Assembly (NCBI RefSeq): GCF_041154485.1
Contig: NZ_AP028669.1
Location: forward strand, 2,232,001-2,296,000
Direction: 5' to 3'
Length of the DNA: 64,000 nt
From: Variovorax sp. V93
Lineage (GTDB): Bacteria > Pseudomonadota > Gammaproteobacteria > Burkholderiales > Burkholderiaceae_C
Below, one piece after another: positions 9,601-17,270 of this stretch (the stretch's first letter is position 1; the number at the start of each line of letters is the position of its first letter). Made by a program: the position numbers and the translations under genes. Below the pieces are notes generated by a model that saw only the letters and a list, made by a program, of their open reading frames with translations, did no database searches and had not been told where the DNA came from.

Positions 9601-10341
9601 GTGTCGGGCAACGATCACGCGTTCACGGTGGGCGAAACCTTCAACAGCGCAAGTGCGGGTTTTGTCAATGTCGCGACCAACACCCTCGGCGTGAACTCCG
9701 ACACCGTCCAGGCTGGCGAGTTGCTGAACTTCGACTACTACAGGTCGAATCCGGTGAGCAACCCCACTGTGACGAGCCCGCCGCCACGGCCCGATGCGAC
9801 GATCGTCGGGACGGACAGGGCCTATGCCGACGCGATCAACATCACGATCGACCAGATCACGGATGGCGAAGACGTGGCCGTCCTGCTGAAGCTGGTCAAC
9901 AAGACGACCGGCACCCCCACGACCACGCTCCTGATCGCCAATTCCGCATCGGACTATCAGTCCGCCGGAGGAGGCATGAAGATCGTCAGCATCGGTGTGG
10001 ACGACTACGACAGCGCCCACTACCAGATCGCGGGCGTGCAGGTCATGAGCAGCACCGAAGACGTCACCGGCACGGGCGTCAGCCTGAGTACCCACGGCTC
10101 GGTGAACCTGACCGCGGCCGGCTCGAACTATGCCGATACGTCGGACAACGACGTGTTCAAGATCATCAAGATCGACGTGATCACATCGACGACCATCAAT
10201 TCGGACGTGGATCTGAACTTTACAGGCCAGTTGATCGACGGCGACGCCGACTACGCGAACTTCGACTTCGATGTCCACCTTGAGATCGATGGCGTGGCCA
10301 ACCTGATCGGCACAGCCACCCAGCAGACGGAGGCTGTCTAG
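6658..10341 (+). CDS. Giant repeat protein 1, DUF5801/T1SS-143-type secreted adhesin-like protein
   Basis: 1227 residues, acidic, rich in Thr/Ser/Asp/Gly and nearly free of Cys, with no Sec signal peptide. It begins MPLTLTPGSTVTLDETDGLQN, typical of the N-terminus of DUF5801 repeats-in-toxin proteins. An N-terminal region of about 455 residues precedes two 178-residue units, each starting at DDGPS(V/I)VLA(A/T)PTDTAL and containing TVT(I/L)TDxDGDTA. About 410 C-terminal residues follow, beginning DDHGPTVTAISDLTGANDA. No GGxGxDxxx calcium nonapeptides are visible, so it is not a classic RTX toxin. It is probably a surface or matrix protein exported by the T1SS encoded immediately downstream. 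It is a clear paralogue of the gene at 20820-26024, most similar after the repeats. Confidence 0.85.
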   Translation: MPLTLTPGSTVTLDETDGLQNLFVTPAPTEDSNDNDTALALPAAFTSRLTTQGAGTPTKVALSGYTGSNTGTNAITLSGTGAFSGMAFTDAGGAPLAGLDSGLNTADGEDIFLFTDTTNNNVVYGKTTAGVVVFAAYLEETGTPVTGAKIWMVQYEAISNPDAANPDDAVNLLNKVFVSVSQDTEFNLEGAPSGNNLFLMFTKTDPTIVDGRISDVTIIATGKDPANQSGPDPDSTADDVNINTGDTIVSSQAGGADNVTTFGTNSQMITEQEGIRFTFVTGARADVTIPELSQTEANRESNIDFTAMFGARTADFDIVQLQSGKSAQVKITAYNTAVESANSFIDGYANDTTVAITSVRVLDSVTGAVLESFSGGAEGGASSTIVISITGGVATITGVKAGYSIEYTTSADHNRVLIENGAATNASGNTHADFDIGGFRLLQVSSATAEVGSQMNFEDDGPSIVLATPTDTALVNTQDADTIGAATDSATTNFATAFGTTSSSYGADGAGTTNPAFALGVKTQGGDSGLKSDGATIYLYLVSSKVIGSTSATEAGILATNTIFDLAVSASGSVTLQQFAEIDHALPGSSSNYADQEATMADDLVTLSDTVTITDQDGDTASDAKLLNIGANIRFDDDGPSVVLAAPTDTALVNTQDADTIGAATDSATQDFSTAFGVTSSSYGADGAGTTASAFALGLSTPGGASGLTSDGASIKLYLVGGSVIGSTAATAGAITAGNTIFDLAVSATGSVTLRQFAEIDHALPGVGSNYAAQQATLVDTLITLTNTVTLTDGDGDTATDSKVLNIGANIKFDDHGPTVTAISDLTGANDAQPIAGTYNFSVGADDVDNASTDGIVLTGLTGTTAGGRAITDAAVAHFAEDATTVTYHFSFNYYPGPTSTTTQAATGTVIFNKTDGTYSFDLDQVFGGQTTFSTSAPLASFNYDTEGNNSPEIVVQQYSSDFFGVLSARAATPPSDTSDLVSGNDHAFTVGETFNSASAGFVNVATNTLGVNSDTVQAGELLNFDYYRSNPVSNPTVTSPPPRPDATIVGTDRAYADAINITIDQITDGEDVAVLLKLVNKTTGTPTTTLLIANSASDYQSAGGGMKIVSIGVDDYDSAHYQIAGVQVMSSTEDVTGTGVSLSTHGSVNLTAAGSNYADTSDNDVFKIIKIDVITSTTINSDVDLNFTGQLIDGDADYANFDFDVHLEIDGVANLIGTATQQTEAV
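8032..9099 (+). repeat. Two tandem 534-bp repeats inside giant gene 1
   Basis: Two 178-codon units, counted from the DDGPS motif at 8032 to the start of the related DDHGPT motif at 9100 (2 x 534 bp). They are clearly homologous but more diverged from each other than the units in giant gene 2. Confidence 0.85.
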
Positions 10342-10353
10342 CGAGCTCTCGGG

Positions 10354-10382
10354 CAAGGGGGCGGCAGGAATGCGCCCCCTTG
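10354..10382 (+). terminator. Hairpin after giant gene 1
   Basis: Perfect 10-bp stem CAAGGGGGCG / CGCCCCCTTG with a 9-nt loop, 13 bp after the stop codon. There is no T-run after it, so it may stabilise the mRNA end or attenuate read-through into the secretion genes rather than terminate fully. Its sequence is homologous to the hairpin after giant gene 2. Confidence 0.55.
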
Positions 10383-10431
10383 CCACCCGGCCTGTGCCCA
10401 GGCGTATCAATTGTCGAACCTGCGAGGTGCC

Positions 10432-12186
10432 ATGAAACCTCAGGAAAAGTCTGGCGAACTGCGCCAGGCGGTGACAGCGCTCAACGCCTACTTCGTACGG
10501 GCGGCCTGGTTCAGTGTGTGCTCGGGTCTTCTCTTGCTGGCTCCGAGCGCGTACATGCTCGAGGTGTATGGCCGGGTCGTGAGCAGCCGCAGCCCGCTCA
10601 CGCTGGCCATGCTGACCTTGCTGGTTCTGGCCGCCTACGGCCTGATGGAAGTGCTCGACTGGGCGCGCGCCGAAGTGATGTACCGGGCCGGGCAGAAGCT
10701 CGATCAGAAGCTGCGCAACCGGGTCTTCGCCGCCATTTTCGAAGCCGGTCTCAAGCGCTTGCCGGGCGGCACCGTGCAGCCGCTCAACGACCTTCGCACC
10801 TTGCGGGAGTTCCTGTATTCACCGCCGTTGCTGGCGCTGATGGAAGCGCCGGTTGCGCTGGTCTTCATGGGGCTGATGTTTGCCATCAGCCCCGTGCTGG
10901 GCTGGTCGGCCGTGGTGGGCTCGCTGTTGCAGGTGTTCGTGGGCTGGCTCAACGACCGGAACACGCGGCCGCCGCTGGTGTCGGCCAATCGATGCGCGAT
11001 CGAAGCGCAGCAGTACGCGGATGCTGCGCTCCGGAACTCGCAGGTGATCGAGTCGATGGGCATGCTGCGGGACGTCCATCGCCGCTGGATGGGCAAGCGG
11101 CGCGATTTCCTGCAGCGCGAGGCCTTGGCCTCGGACAACGCCGGCGCCTACCAGGCCGTCAGCAAGTTCATGCAGGTCACCATGGGTTCCCTGTTGCTCG
11201 GCCTGGGTGCCTGGCTGCTGTTGAAGAACCAGCTCAACGGCGACGCTGGAATGATGGTGGTCGGCTCGATCCTGGGCGGCCGGGCCTTGGCGCCGCTGGT
11301 GCTGCTGGTGGCGCAATGGCGCATGGTGGTCCACGCGGGCGATGCATGGCAGCGGCTGGGCAGCCTGTTGAGCGCCATCGCGCCGCGGTCCGAGACGATG
11401 TCCTTGCCGCCGCCCAAGGGCGCGCTGCAGGTCGAAAGCCTTGTCGCAGGCGCTCCAGGCGGAGGCTCGGCCATCCTGAAGAACGTGGCCTTCAGCCTGT
11501 TGCCTGGAGAGGTGCTTGCCGTCGTGGGGCCCTCTGCCGCGGGAAAGACGACACTGGCACGCCTCATCGTCGGACTTTGGCCGGCCGCGAGCGGCAAGGT
11601 ACGGCTGGACGGCGCGGACGTGTTCGCGTGGGACAAGGCCGAGCTCGGCCCGCACATCGGCTATCTGCCCCAGGACGTGGAGTTGCTCGAAGGCACCCTG
11701 GCCGAGAACATTGCGCGCTTTGGGGAGGTGCGGCCTTCGAAGGTCAGGGAAGCCGCGTCGGCCGTCGACCTGCATGCCTACATCACGAGCCTTCCGCTGG
11801 GATATGACAGCCCCGTCGGAGCCGATGGCGCGGTGCTGTCGGGCGGGCAGCGGCAGCGGGTTGCATTGGCGCGCGCTCTTTACGGCGAGCCCGCGCTGGT
11901 GGTGCTCGACGAACCGAATTCGAGCCTCGACGACGCCGGCGACGCCGCATTGACGGCCGCCATCCTGAAACTCAAGGCGCGCGGCACCACGTTCGTCGTC
12001 ATGACGCACCGCACCAGCGTGCTGGCGGTGGCCGACAAGATGCTGGTGCTGTGCGATGGCGCGATGCAGGCCTTCGGCGCACGCGACGAGGTATTGGCCG
12101 CGCTGCGCAAAGCCGGCGAGCAGGCGATGGACCGCGTGCGCAAGGCGGCAAACGCCGCGAGCGTGGCGCCAGAGGCGAGCCCATAG
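10432..12186 (+). CDS. Type I secretion ABC transporter permease/ATPase, first subunit (PrtD type)
   Basis: 584 residues: about six N-terminal membrane segments (residues 20-320), then a nucleotide-binding domain. Walker A GPSAAGKTT is at about 367-375, followed by GYLPQDVELLEGT, the signature LSGGQRQR, Walker B VVLDEP and an H-loop in VVMTHRT. It lacks a C39 peptidase domain, as in PrtD/AprD-type exporters of C-terminal-signal substrates. I chose ATG 10432 because GAGGTG sits just before it; an in-frame TTG at 10411 is possible. It lies 90 bp after giant gene 1 and 2 bp before a second ABC subunit, so the pair probably forms a heterodimer in the inner membrane that powers export of the repeat proteins. 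Confidence 0.93.
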   Translation: MKPQEKSGELRQAVTALNAYFVRAAWFSVCSGLLLLAPSAYMLEVYGRVVSSRSPLTLAMLTLLVLAAYGLMEVLDWARAEVMYRAGQKLDQKLRNRVFAAIFEAGLKRLPGGTVQPLNDLRTLREFLYSPPLLALMEAPVALVFMGLMFAISPVLGWSAVVGSLLQVFVGWLNDRNTRPPLVSANRCAIEAQQYADAALRNSQVIESMGMLRDVHRRWMGKRRDFLQREALASDNAGAYQAVSKFMQVTMGSLLLGLGAWLLLKNQLNGDAGMMVVGSILGGRALAPLVLLVAQWRMVVHAGDAWQRLGSLLSAIAPRSETMSLPPPKGALQVESLVAGAPGGGSAILKNVAFSLLPGEVLAVVGPSAAGKTTLARLIVGLWPAASGKVRLDGADVFAWDKAELGPHIGYLPQDVELLEGTLAENIARFGEVRPSKVREAASAVDLHAYITSLPLGYDSPVGADGAVLSGGQRQRVALARALYGEPALVVLDEPNSSLDDAGDAALTAAILKLKARGTTFVVMTHRTSVLAVADKMLVLCDGAMQAFGARDEVLAALRKAGEQAMDRVRKAANAASVAPEASP

Positions 12187-12188
12187 CC

Positions 12189-13916
12189 ATGAACAAGGCT
12201 TCGTTCTTCGACCGCAGCGAACTGGCGCGCGCTCTTTGGGGGTTCCGAAGAGAGTTCCTGCTGGTCGGCTCGCTGAGCTTCCTGGCCAACCTGCTCATGC
12301 TCGCGCCGACGCTCTACATGCTGCAGGTATTCGATCGCGTGCTGTCCAGCCAAAGCGAACTGACCTTGCTCGCGCTGTCCTTGATCACGCTGCTCCTCTT
12401 CGTGGCGCTGGCCCTGTCGGAATGGCTGCGCTCGCGCCTCCTGGTGCGGGCCAGCCTGCGTTTCGACCGGCAACTGAGCACCCGGGTGTTCAACGGAAGC
12501 TTCCAGGCCTATCTCGGCCAGCCGGCCTCCAGCAAGTCCAGGCCCTTCGCAGACCTCAACCAGATCCGCCAGTTTCTCACCGGCCCGGGTGTCTTTGCGC
12601 TCTTCGATGCGCCCTGGACGCCGATCTACATCGCGGTGATCTTCTTTCTTCATCCCTGGCTCGGGCTCCTCGCGCTGGGGTTCGCGCTGGTCCAGGCGGC
12701 ACTGGCCTGGTTCGGACAGAGGCAGACCGTCGCGCCATCGGAAGAGGTCCTGAAAGCCGCGGGCGAGACGATGGGCGACCTGCAGAGCAAGCTTCGAAAC
12801 ATCGAGGTGCTCGAATCGATGGGCATGGTCGCCAATCTGCAGAAGCGCTGGAATCGCCAGCATGCGGCCTTCATGGACAAGGGCGCCCTGGCGCAGGGCT
12901 TCATCAACCGCGTTGCCGGCTGGAGCAAATTCATACGCTACAGCCAGCAGTCGCTCGCATTGGGGGCAGGCGCGCTGCTGGTGATCGATGGCCAGTTGTC
13001 GCCAGGTGCCATGATTGCGGCGAACGTGCTGATGAGCCGCGCACTGGCGCCGATCGACCAGCTGGTCGGCACGTGGCGTGGCTTTGTCTCTTGCCGCAGC
13101 GCATTCCAGCGCCTCGAAAGACTGCTGGACGAATTCCCCGAGCGGGACCGTGTCCCTTCCCGGGCCGGACCGACCGGCACCATCAGCTTGCAAGCTGTCT
13201 CTGCGGGGGCGGCGGGGCGAGCGACACCTATCCTCAAGAATATTTCGTTTGCGGTTCCCGCAGGAACCGTGGTCGCGGTGCTGGGCCCCTCGGGCTCGGG
13301 CAAGTCGACGCTGGCAAAGGTGATGGTGGGCATCTGGCGCGCATCTTCCGGCTCGGTACTGCTCGACGGGGTGCCGATCGGTGGCTGGAACCGCCAGGAG
13401 CTGGGGCCGCATATCGGCTATCTGCCGCAGGACGTGGAGCTGTTCAGCGGCACCATTGCGGAAAACATCGCGCGGCTCGGCGAGACCGACTCGCGCAAGG
13501 TGATCGAGGCCGCAAGCAGCGCCGGCATGCACGAGACGATCCTGCGTTTCCCCAAAGGCTACGACACCCCCATCGGCGACGCGGGCAGCCTGCTTTCCGG
13601 CGGGCAGAGGCAGCGCATCGGGCTGGCGCGTGCGATCTATGGCGACCCTTCGCTCATTGTCCTGGATGAGCCGAATGCCAACCTCGACGACGCCGGGGAG
13701 GCCGCACTGGTGTGCGCCATACGGCAGTTGAAGGCCAAGGGAAAAACGGTGTTCCTGGTGACGCATCGCCAAGGCGCGGTTTCCGTGGCCGACCGCCTCA
13801 TGGTCCTGAGCGATGGCGTGCTGGCCGCAGACGGGCCGCGCGATGCCGTGCTCGCGTCTTTTCGTCGCCCGCAGCCTGCGGTGCGAACGGCGGCCCTGGT
13901 AGTGCAGTCGGCTTGA
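12189..13916 (+). CDS. Type I secretion ABC transporter permease/ATPase, second subunit (PrtD type)
   Basis: 575 residues with the same architecture as the preceding gene. The membrane domain contains the family block MLAPTLYMLQVFDRVLSSQS near residues 33-53. The NBD has Walker A GPSGSGKST at about 366-374, GYLPQDVELFSGTIAENIARLG, LLSGGQRQR, IVLDEP and VTHRQ. Both subunits keep all catalytic motifs, so neither is a degenerate ATPase. It starts at ATG 12189, two bases after the previous stop; an upstream in-frame extension overlaps the previous gene and is rejected. Together with the fusion protein and outer-membrane protein downstream it completes a type I exporter. Confidence 0.93.
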   Translation: MNKASFFDRSELARALWGFRREFLLVGSLSFLANLLMLAPTLYMLQVFDRVLSSQSELTLLALSLITLLLFVALALSEWLRSRLLVRASLRFDRQLSTRVFNGSFQAYLGQPASSKSRPFADLNQIRQFLTGPGVFALFDAPWTPIYIAVIFFLHPWLGLLALGFALVQAALAWFGQRQTVAPSEEVLKAAGETMGDLQSKLRNIEVLESMGMVANLQKRWNRQHAAFMDKGALAQGFINRVAGWSKFIRYSQQSLALGAGALLVIDGQLSPGAMIAANVLMSRALAPIDQLVGTWRGFVSCRSAFQRLERLLDEFPERDRVPSRAGPTGTISLQAVSAGAAGRATPILKNISFAVPAGTVVAVLGPSGSGKSTLAKVMVGIWRASSGSVLLDGVPIGGWNRQELGPHIGYLPQDVELFSGTIAENIARLGETDSRKVIEAASSAGMHETILRFPKGYDTPIGDAGSLLSGGQRQRIGLARAIYGDPSLIVLDEPNANLDDAGEAALVCAIRQLKAKGKTVFLVTHRQGAVSVADRLMVLSDGVLAADGPRDAVLASFRRPQPAVRTAALVVQSA

Positions 13917-13961
13917 GCCGGCGCCTTCCTCCAGCCATCGATTCATCTCCGGGAGCTTCAA

Positions 13962-15335
13962 ATGGCCAAATCGAATCTTCTCAGGGACGTCACTTCCAAC
14001 CCCGCGCCGTACGAGGACAACGACCCGTCGCAGGACGATGCAAATGGCCTCAGGAACGAGTTCGGCCGTGCAGGGCGCATCGGCGCGTGGGCACTGGCTG
14101 CCGGATTCGGCGGCTTTCTGCTGTGGGCTGCATTTGCGCCGCTGGACGAGGGCGTGCCGAGCCAGGGGCAGGTGGCCATCGACACCAAGCGCAAGGCTGT
14201 CCAGCACCAGATCGGCGGCATCCTCAAGGAGGTGCGGGTGGGCGAGGGCGATCAGGTCCAGGAGGGCCAGTTGCTGTTCAAGCTCGACGACGCCGCGGCC
14301 CGGGCGAGCTTCGAGACCGTGCGGCAGCGGTATCTGGGCTTTCGCGCCATACAGAGCCGGCTGCTGGCGGAACAGGCCGGCCAGAACACCATCGACTTTC
14401 ATCCGGACCTGCAGGCGGCGGCCTCGGACCCGCTGATCCGGCAGCAGATGTTCAACCAGGAGCAACTGCTCAGGTCACGCCGTGCCGCCTTGCGCGCCGA
14501 CCTGCAATCGATCGAGGAGAACATCCAGGGCCAGCAAGAGCTGTCGCAAGCCTACTCAAGCATGTTGGGCAGCCGCCGAACCCAGCTGTCGCTTCTCAAC
14601 GAAGAACTGGGCCAGACGCGCAAGATGGTCGGCGAAGGCTTTGCCCCGCGCAATCGCCAGCTGGAGATGGAGCGCCAGGTTGCGGAATCGAACACCGCCA
14701 TCGCCGAACTCATCGGCAACATGGGCCGGGCGCGGCGATCGATCGCGGAGCTTCGCCAGCGTGCCATTGCGAGGCAGCAGGAGTACCACAAGGAGGTGGA
14801 AACCCAGCAGGCCGAAGTCAGCCGCGAAGTGCTTGGAGATTTCGAGAAGTTCGTCGCCTTGCGCGATGAGCTGGGCCGCACCGAGATCCGCTCGCCCGCT
14901 TCGGGCCAGGTGGTGGCGCTGGTGGCGCAGACCGTTGGCGGCGTGGTCGCGCCGGGGCAAAAGCTGATGGACGTGGTTCCTGCCAACGAGCCCTTGCTGC
15001 TCGAGACCCGGGTGCCGCCTCACCTGATCGACCGCATCCGCGCCGGCATACCGGTGGATGTGCGCTTCTCGAGCTTTGCCCATTCTCCGCAGCTCGTGGT
15101 GCAGGGCAGGCTGGTTTCGGTCTCCGGCGACTTGTTGACCGACCCGCAGACCAACGCGAGCTACTTTCTTGCACGGGTGGCCGTGACGCAGGAGGGCCTG
15201 AAGAAGCTCGGCAAGCGTTCGCTGCAGCCGGGCATGCCGGTCGAGGTGGTCTTCAAGACGGGGGAGCGCTCGCTGCTCGTCTACCTCTTGCATCCGCTCA
15301 CCAAGCGCATCGCCGCCTCGATGACGGAAGAATGA
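13962..15335 (+). CDS. Type I secretion membrane fusion protein, HlyD family (PrtE-like)
   Basis: 457 residues. A single membrane segment lies at about residues 34-54 (GAWALAAGFGGFLLWAAFAP). A barrel-sandwich half-motif follows (KRKAVQHQIGGILKEVRVGEGDQV). Then come a long coiled-coil hairpin (about 110-290) and the second half-motif (TEIRSPASGQVVALVAQTVGGVVAPGQ). The C-terminal domain contains LQPGMPVEVVFKTGERSLLVYLLHPL, characteristic of HlyD-family T1SS adaptors. Start ATG after GGGAGCTTCAA. It bridges the ABC pair to the TolC-like channel and should contact the substrate proteins. Its stop overlaps the next start (ATGA). Confidence 0.95.
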   Translation: MAKSNLLRDVTSNPAPYEDNDPSQDDANGLRNEFGRAGRIGAWALAAGFGGFLLWAAFAPLDEGVPSQGQVAIDTKRKAVQHQIGGILKEVRVGEGDQVQEGQLLFKLDDAAARASFETVRQRYLGFRAIQSRLLAEQAGQNTIDFHPDLQAAASDPLIRQQMFNQEQLLRSRRAALRADLQSIEENIQGQQELSQAYSSMLGSRRTQLSLLNEELGQTRKMVGEGFAPRNRQLEMERQVAESNTAIAELIGNMGRARRSIAELRQRAIARQQEYHKEVETQQAEVSREVLGDFEKFVALRDELGRTEIRSPASGQVVALVAQTVGGVVAPGQKLMDVVPANEPLLLETRVPPHLIDRIRAGIPVDVRFSSFAHSPQLVVQGRLVSVSGDLLTDPQTNASYFLARVAVTQEGLKKLGKRSLQPGMPVEVVFKTGERSLLVYLLHPLTKRIAASMTEE

Positions 15336-16669
15336 AGGTGAAGAAGCACCTGCTGGCGTTCGCTGCTGCCGCCGGCCTTCTCTGCGGGCCGGCCTGGTCG
15401 CTCGACTTGTCGCAGGCCTATGGGGAAGCACTGGCACAGGACTCGACGATCCGCGCGGTTCGGGCGGCCACGGACGCCCGGCGCGAACGCCTGCCGCAGG
15501 CCCGCGCGCAACTGCTTCCCAATTTGTCGGCGAGCGTCTCGCGCTACCGGAACTGGCTGGAAAGAACGTCGCCGGATGCCTCCGGGCAACTCGTCACGGC
15601 CAACCTGCGCTACACCAGCAGCAGCGAGGCGCTGACCTTGAGGCAACCCCTCTTCCGCATGTACCAGATGGCCGACTACCGCCAGGCGCAGGCCCAGGTC
15701 GACGATGCCGAGGCAACGCTCGAACGCGAAACGCAGAACGTCGGCGTTCGGGTGAGCGGCGCCTATTTCGAGGCGCTCCTGGCCGAGGAACATCTTGCGC
15801 TGGTGCTGGCGCAAAAGACCGCCTACACGACCCAGTTCGATGCCGCGCAGAAGCGGCTTGGCGCAGGGTTCGGCACGCGCACCGACATCGACGAAGCACG
15901 TGCGGCGCTGGACCTCAACCTGGCGCAGGAACTCGAGGCACGCCAGAACCTGGACTTCACGCGCAGGCAGATCCAGAGCCTGGTCAATCGCCCTATCGAC
16001 AGGCTGGCGCCGCTGGATTCGTCCAGGATGCGGCTCGTTCGGCCGTCGCCCGACAGGCTGGAAGACTGGGTCGAACAGGCCGAGATCAACAGCCCGGAAC
16101 TCCAGTCGCTCGCCGCGCAGGTGGAAGCGGCCAGATACGAGTTGGAGAAGGCACAAGCCGGCCACTACCCGACCCTGGACGCCATTGCCCAGTGGTCCCG
16201 CAACGACAGCGACACGATCAACAACATCAAGACCCGCTACAGCAACAAGTCCATCGGCTTGCAGCTCAGCATTCCTCTTTATTCGGGCGGCCATGTGAGT
16301 TCGACCGTGAGGCAGGCAATCGCAGGGCAGCAGCGTGCAGAAGAGGCGCTCGAGGCCCTGCGCCGCGACCTGGGGGTACGGCTGCATCGGGAGTTCCGCG
16401 GCGTGACGGAAGGCGTATTGAGGGTCAGGGCCCTCGAACAGGCGGTGCGTTCCGCAGAGCAGGTCGTCATCTCGAATCGCCGCTCGTTCGAGGCCGGCAG
16501 CCGCACCTTGCCCGACGTGCTGAACGCAGAGCAGCAGAAGGTCTCCGCCCAGCGTGACCTGGCGCAGGCCCGCTTCGTCTACCTGATGTCGCGGATACGC
16601 TTGCAGGCGCTCGCGGGCGGTGCCAAAGCCGAGGTCATCGACGAGATCAACGGCTGGCTCGTACGCTGA
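15332..16669 (+). CDS. TolC-family outer-membrane channel of the type I secretion system
   Basis: 445 residues with a signal peptide (KKHLLAFAAAAGLLCGPAWS). Two outer-membrane efflux repeats follow, visible from LSQAYGEALAQDSTIRAVRAA and the VRVSGAYFEALLAEEHLALV helix in the first half, and LQLSIPLYSGGHVSSTVRQA in the second. The ending, LPDVLNAEQQKVSAQRDLAQARFVYLMSRIRL, is typical of TolC/PrtF proteins. It is translationally coupled to the HlyD gene through ATGA and is the last gene of the secretion operon. Confidence 0.94.
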   Translation: MKVKKHLLAFAAAAGLLCGPAWSLDLSQAYGEALAQDSTIRAVRAATDARRERLPQARAQLLPNLSASVSRYRNWLERTSPDASGQLVTANLRYTSSSEALTLRQPLFRMYQMADYRQAQAQVDDAEATLERETQNVGVRVSGAYFEALLAEEHLALVLAQKTAYTTQFDAAQKRLGAGFGTRTDIDEARAALDLNLAQELEARQNLDFTRRQIQSLVNRPIDRLAPLDSSRMRLVRPSPDRLEDWVEQAEINSPELQSLAAQVEAARYELEKAQAGHYPTLDAIAQWSRNDSDTINNIKTRYSNKSIGLQLSIPLYSGGHVSSTVRQAIAGQQRAEEALEALRRDLGVRLHREFRGVTEGVLRVRALEQAVRSAEQVVISNRRSFEAGSRTLPDVLNAEQQKVSAQRDLAQARFVYLMSRIRLQALAGGAKAEVIDEINGWLVR

Positions 16670-16710
16670 CGCCTGCAGCAATCCGGTCCCGCGTGCGCGC
16701 CCCGGCCCCC

Positions 16711-17205
16711 TCAGATGACGGGTACGCTGGTCTCTTTCAGCACGCGCAGCACGAAGTGCGACTTGCTGTGGCGGATGCCCGGGATCTTGTAGAGCTTTTC
16801 GCGCAGCAGCCGTTCGTAGTCGCGCGTGTCGCGCACCGCGATGCGGATGTAGTAGTCGTAGTCGCCCGACACCAGGTAGGCCTCCTGGATCTCTGGAATG
16901 GTGGCGAGCACGCGGCCGAAGTCGTAGAGCGTTTCGTCGGTGTGGCTTTCGAGCGTGACCTGAACGATCACCGAGTCGTGGTAGCCGAGCTTGGCCGGGT
17001 CCACGTCGATGGTGTAGCGCTTGATCACCCCGTGGGCCTCGAGCTTCTTGATGCGCGTCCAGCAGCTCGTGGGCGACAGGCCGACCTCGCTGCCGATCTC
17101 CTGCAGGGTCTTGCGCGAGTCGAGCAGCAGCACCCGCAGGATCGCCATGTCGATCTTGTCGAAAGATCCTTCTTCGTTGGAGGCTGTTTTCCGAAGGGTT
17201 TTCAT
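16711..17205 (-). CDS. Lrp/AsnC-family transcriptional regulator
   Basis: 164 residues: N-terminal HTH (DKIDMAILRVLLLDSRKTLQEIGSEVGLSPTSCWTRIKKLEAHGVI) and a C-terminal AsnC/RAM ligand domain (SGDYDYYIRIAVRDTRDYERLL). The start chosen is ATG 17205; an in-frame TTG at 17226 would add seven residues, and neither has a strong ribosome site. It is divergent from the acetolactate synthase gene at 17271 with only 65 bp between them, so it probably controls that gene in response to an amino acid. Confidence 0.92.
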   Translation of the reverse strand: MKTLRKTASNEEGSFDKIDMAILRVLLLDSRKTLQEIGSEVGLSPTSCWTRIKKLEAHGVIKRYTIDVDPAKLGYHDSVIVQVTLESHTDETLYDFGRVLATIPEIQEAYLVSGDYDYYIRIAVRDTRDYERLLREKLYKIPGIRHSKSHFVLRVLKETSVPVI

Positions 17206-17270
17206 GAATTGGACCGAAAGAGCCAAAAGAAAGAAGCAAATTCTGCATCAGAAGCGGAAGAATCGACGGC

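Noticed and set aside
6658..10341. Classic RTX toxin/haemolysin
   Set aside because: No GGxGxDxxx nonapeptide array, no acyltransferase gene and no C39-type ABC subunit; the repeats are DUF5801/T1SS-143-like.
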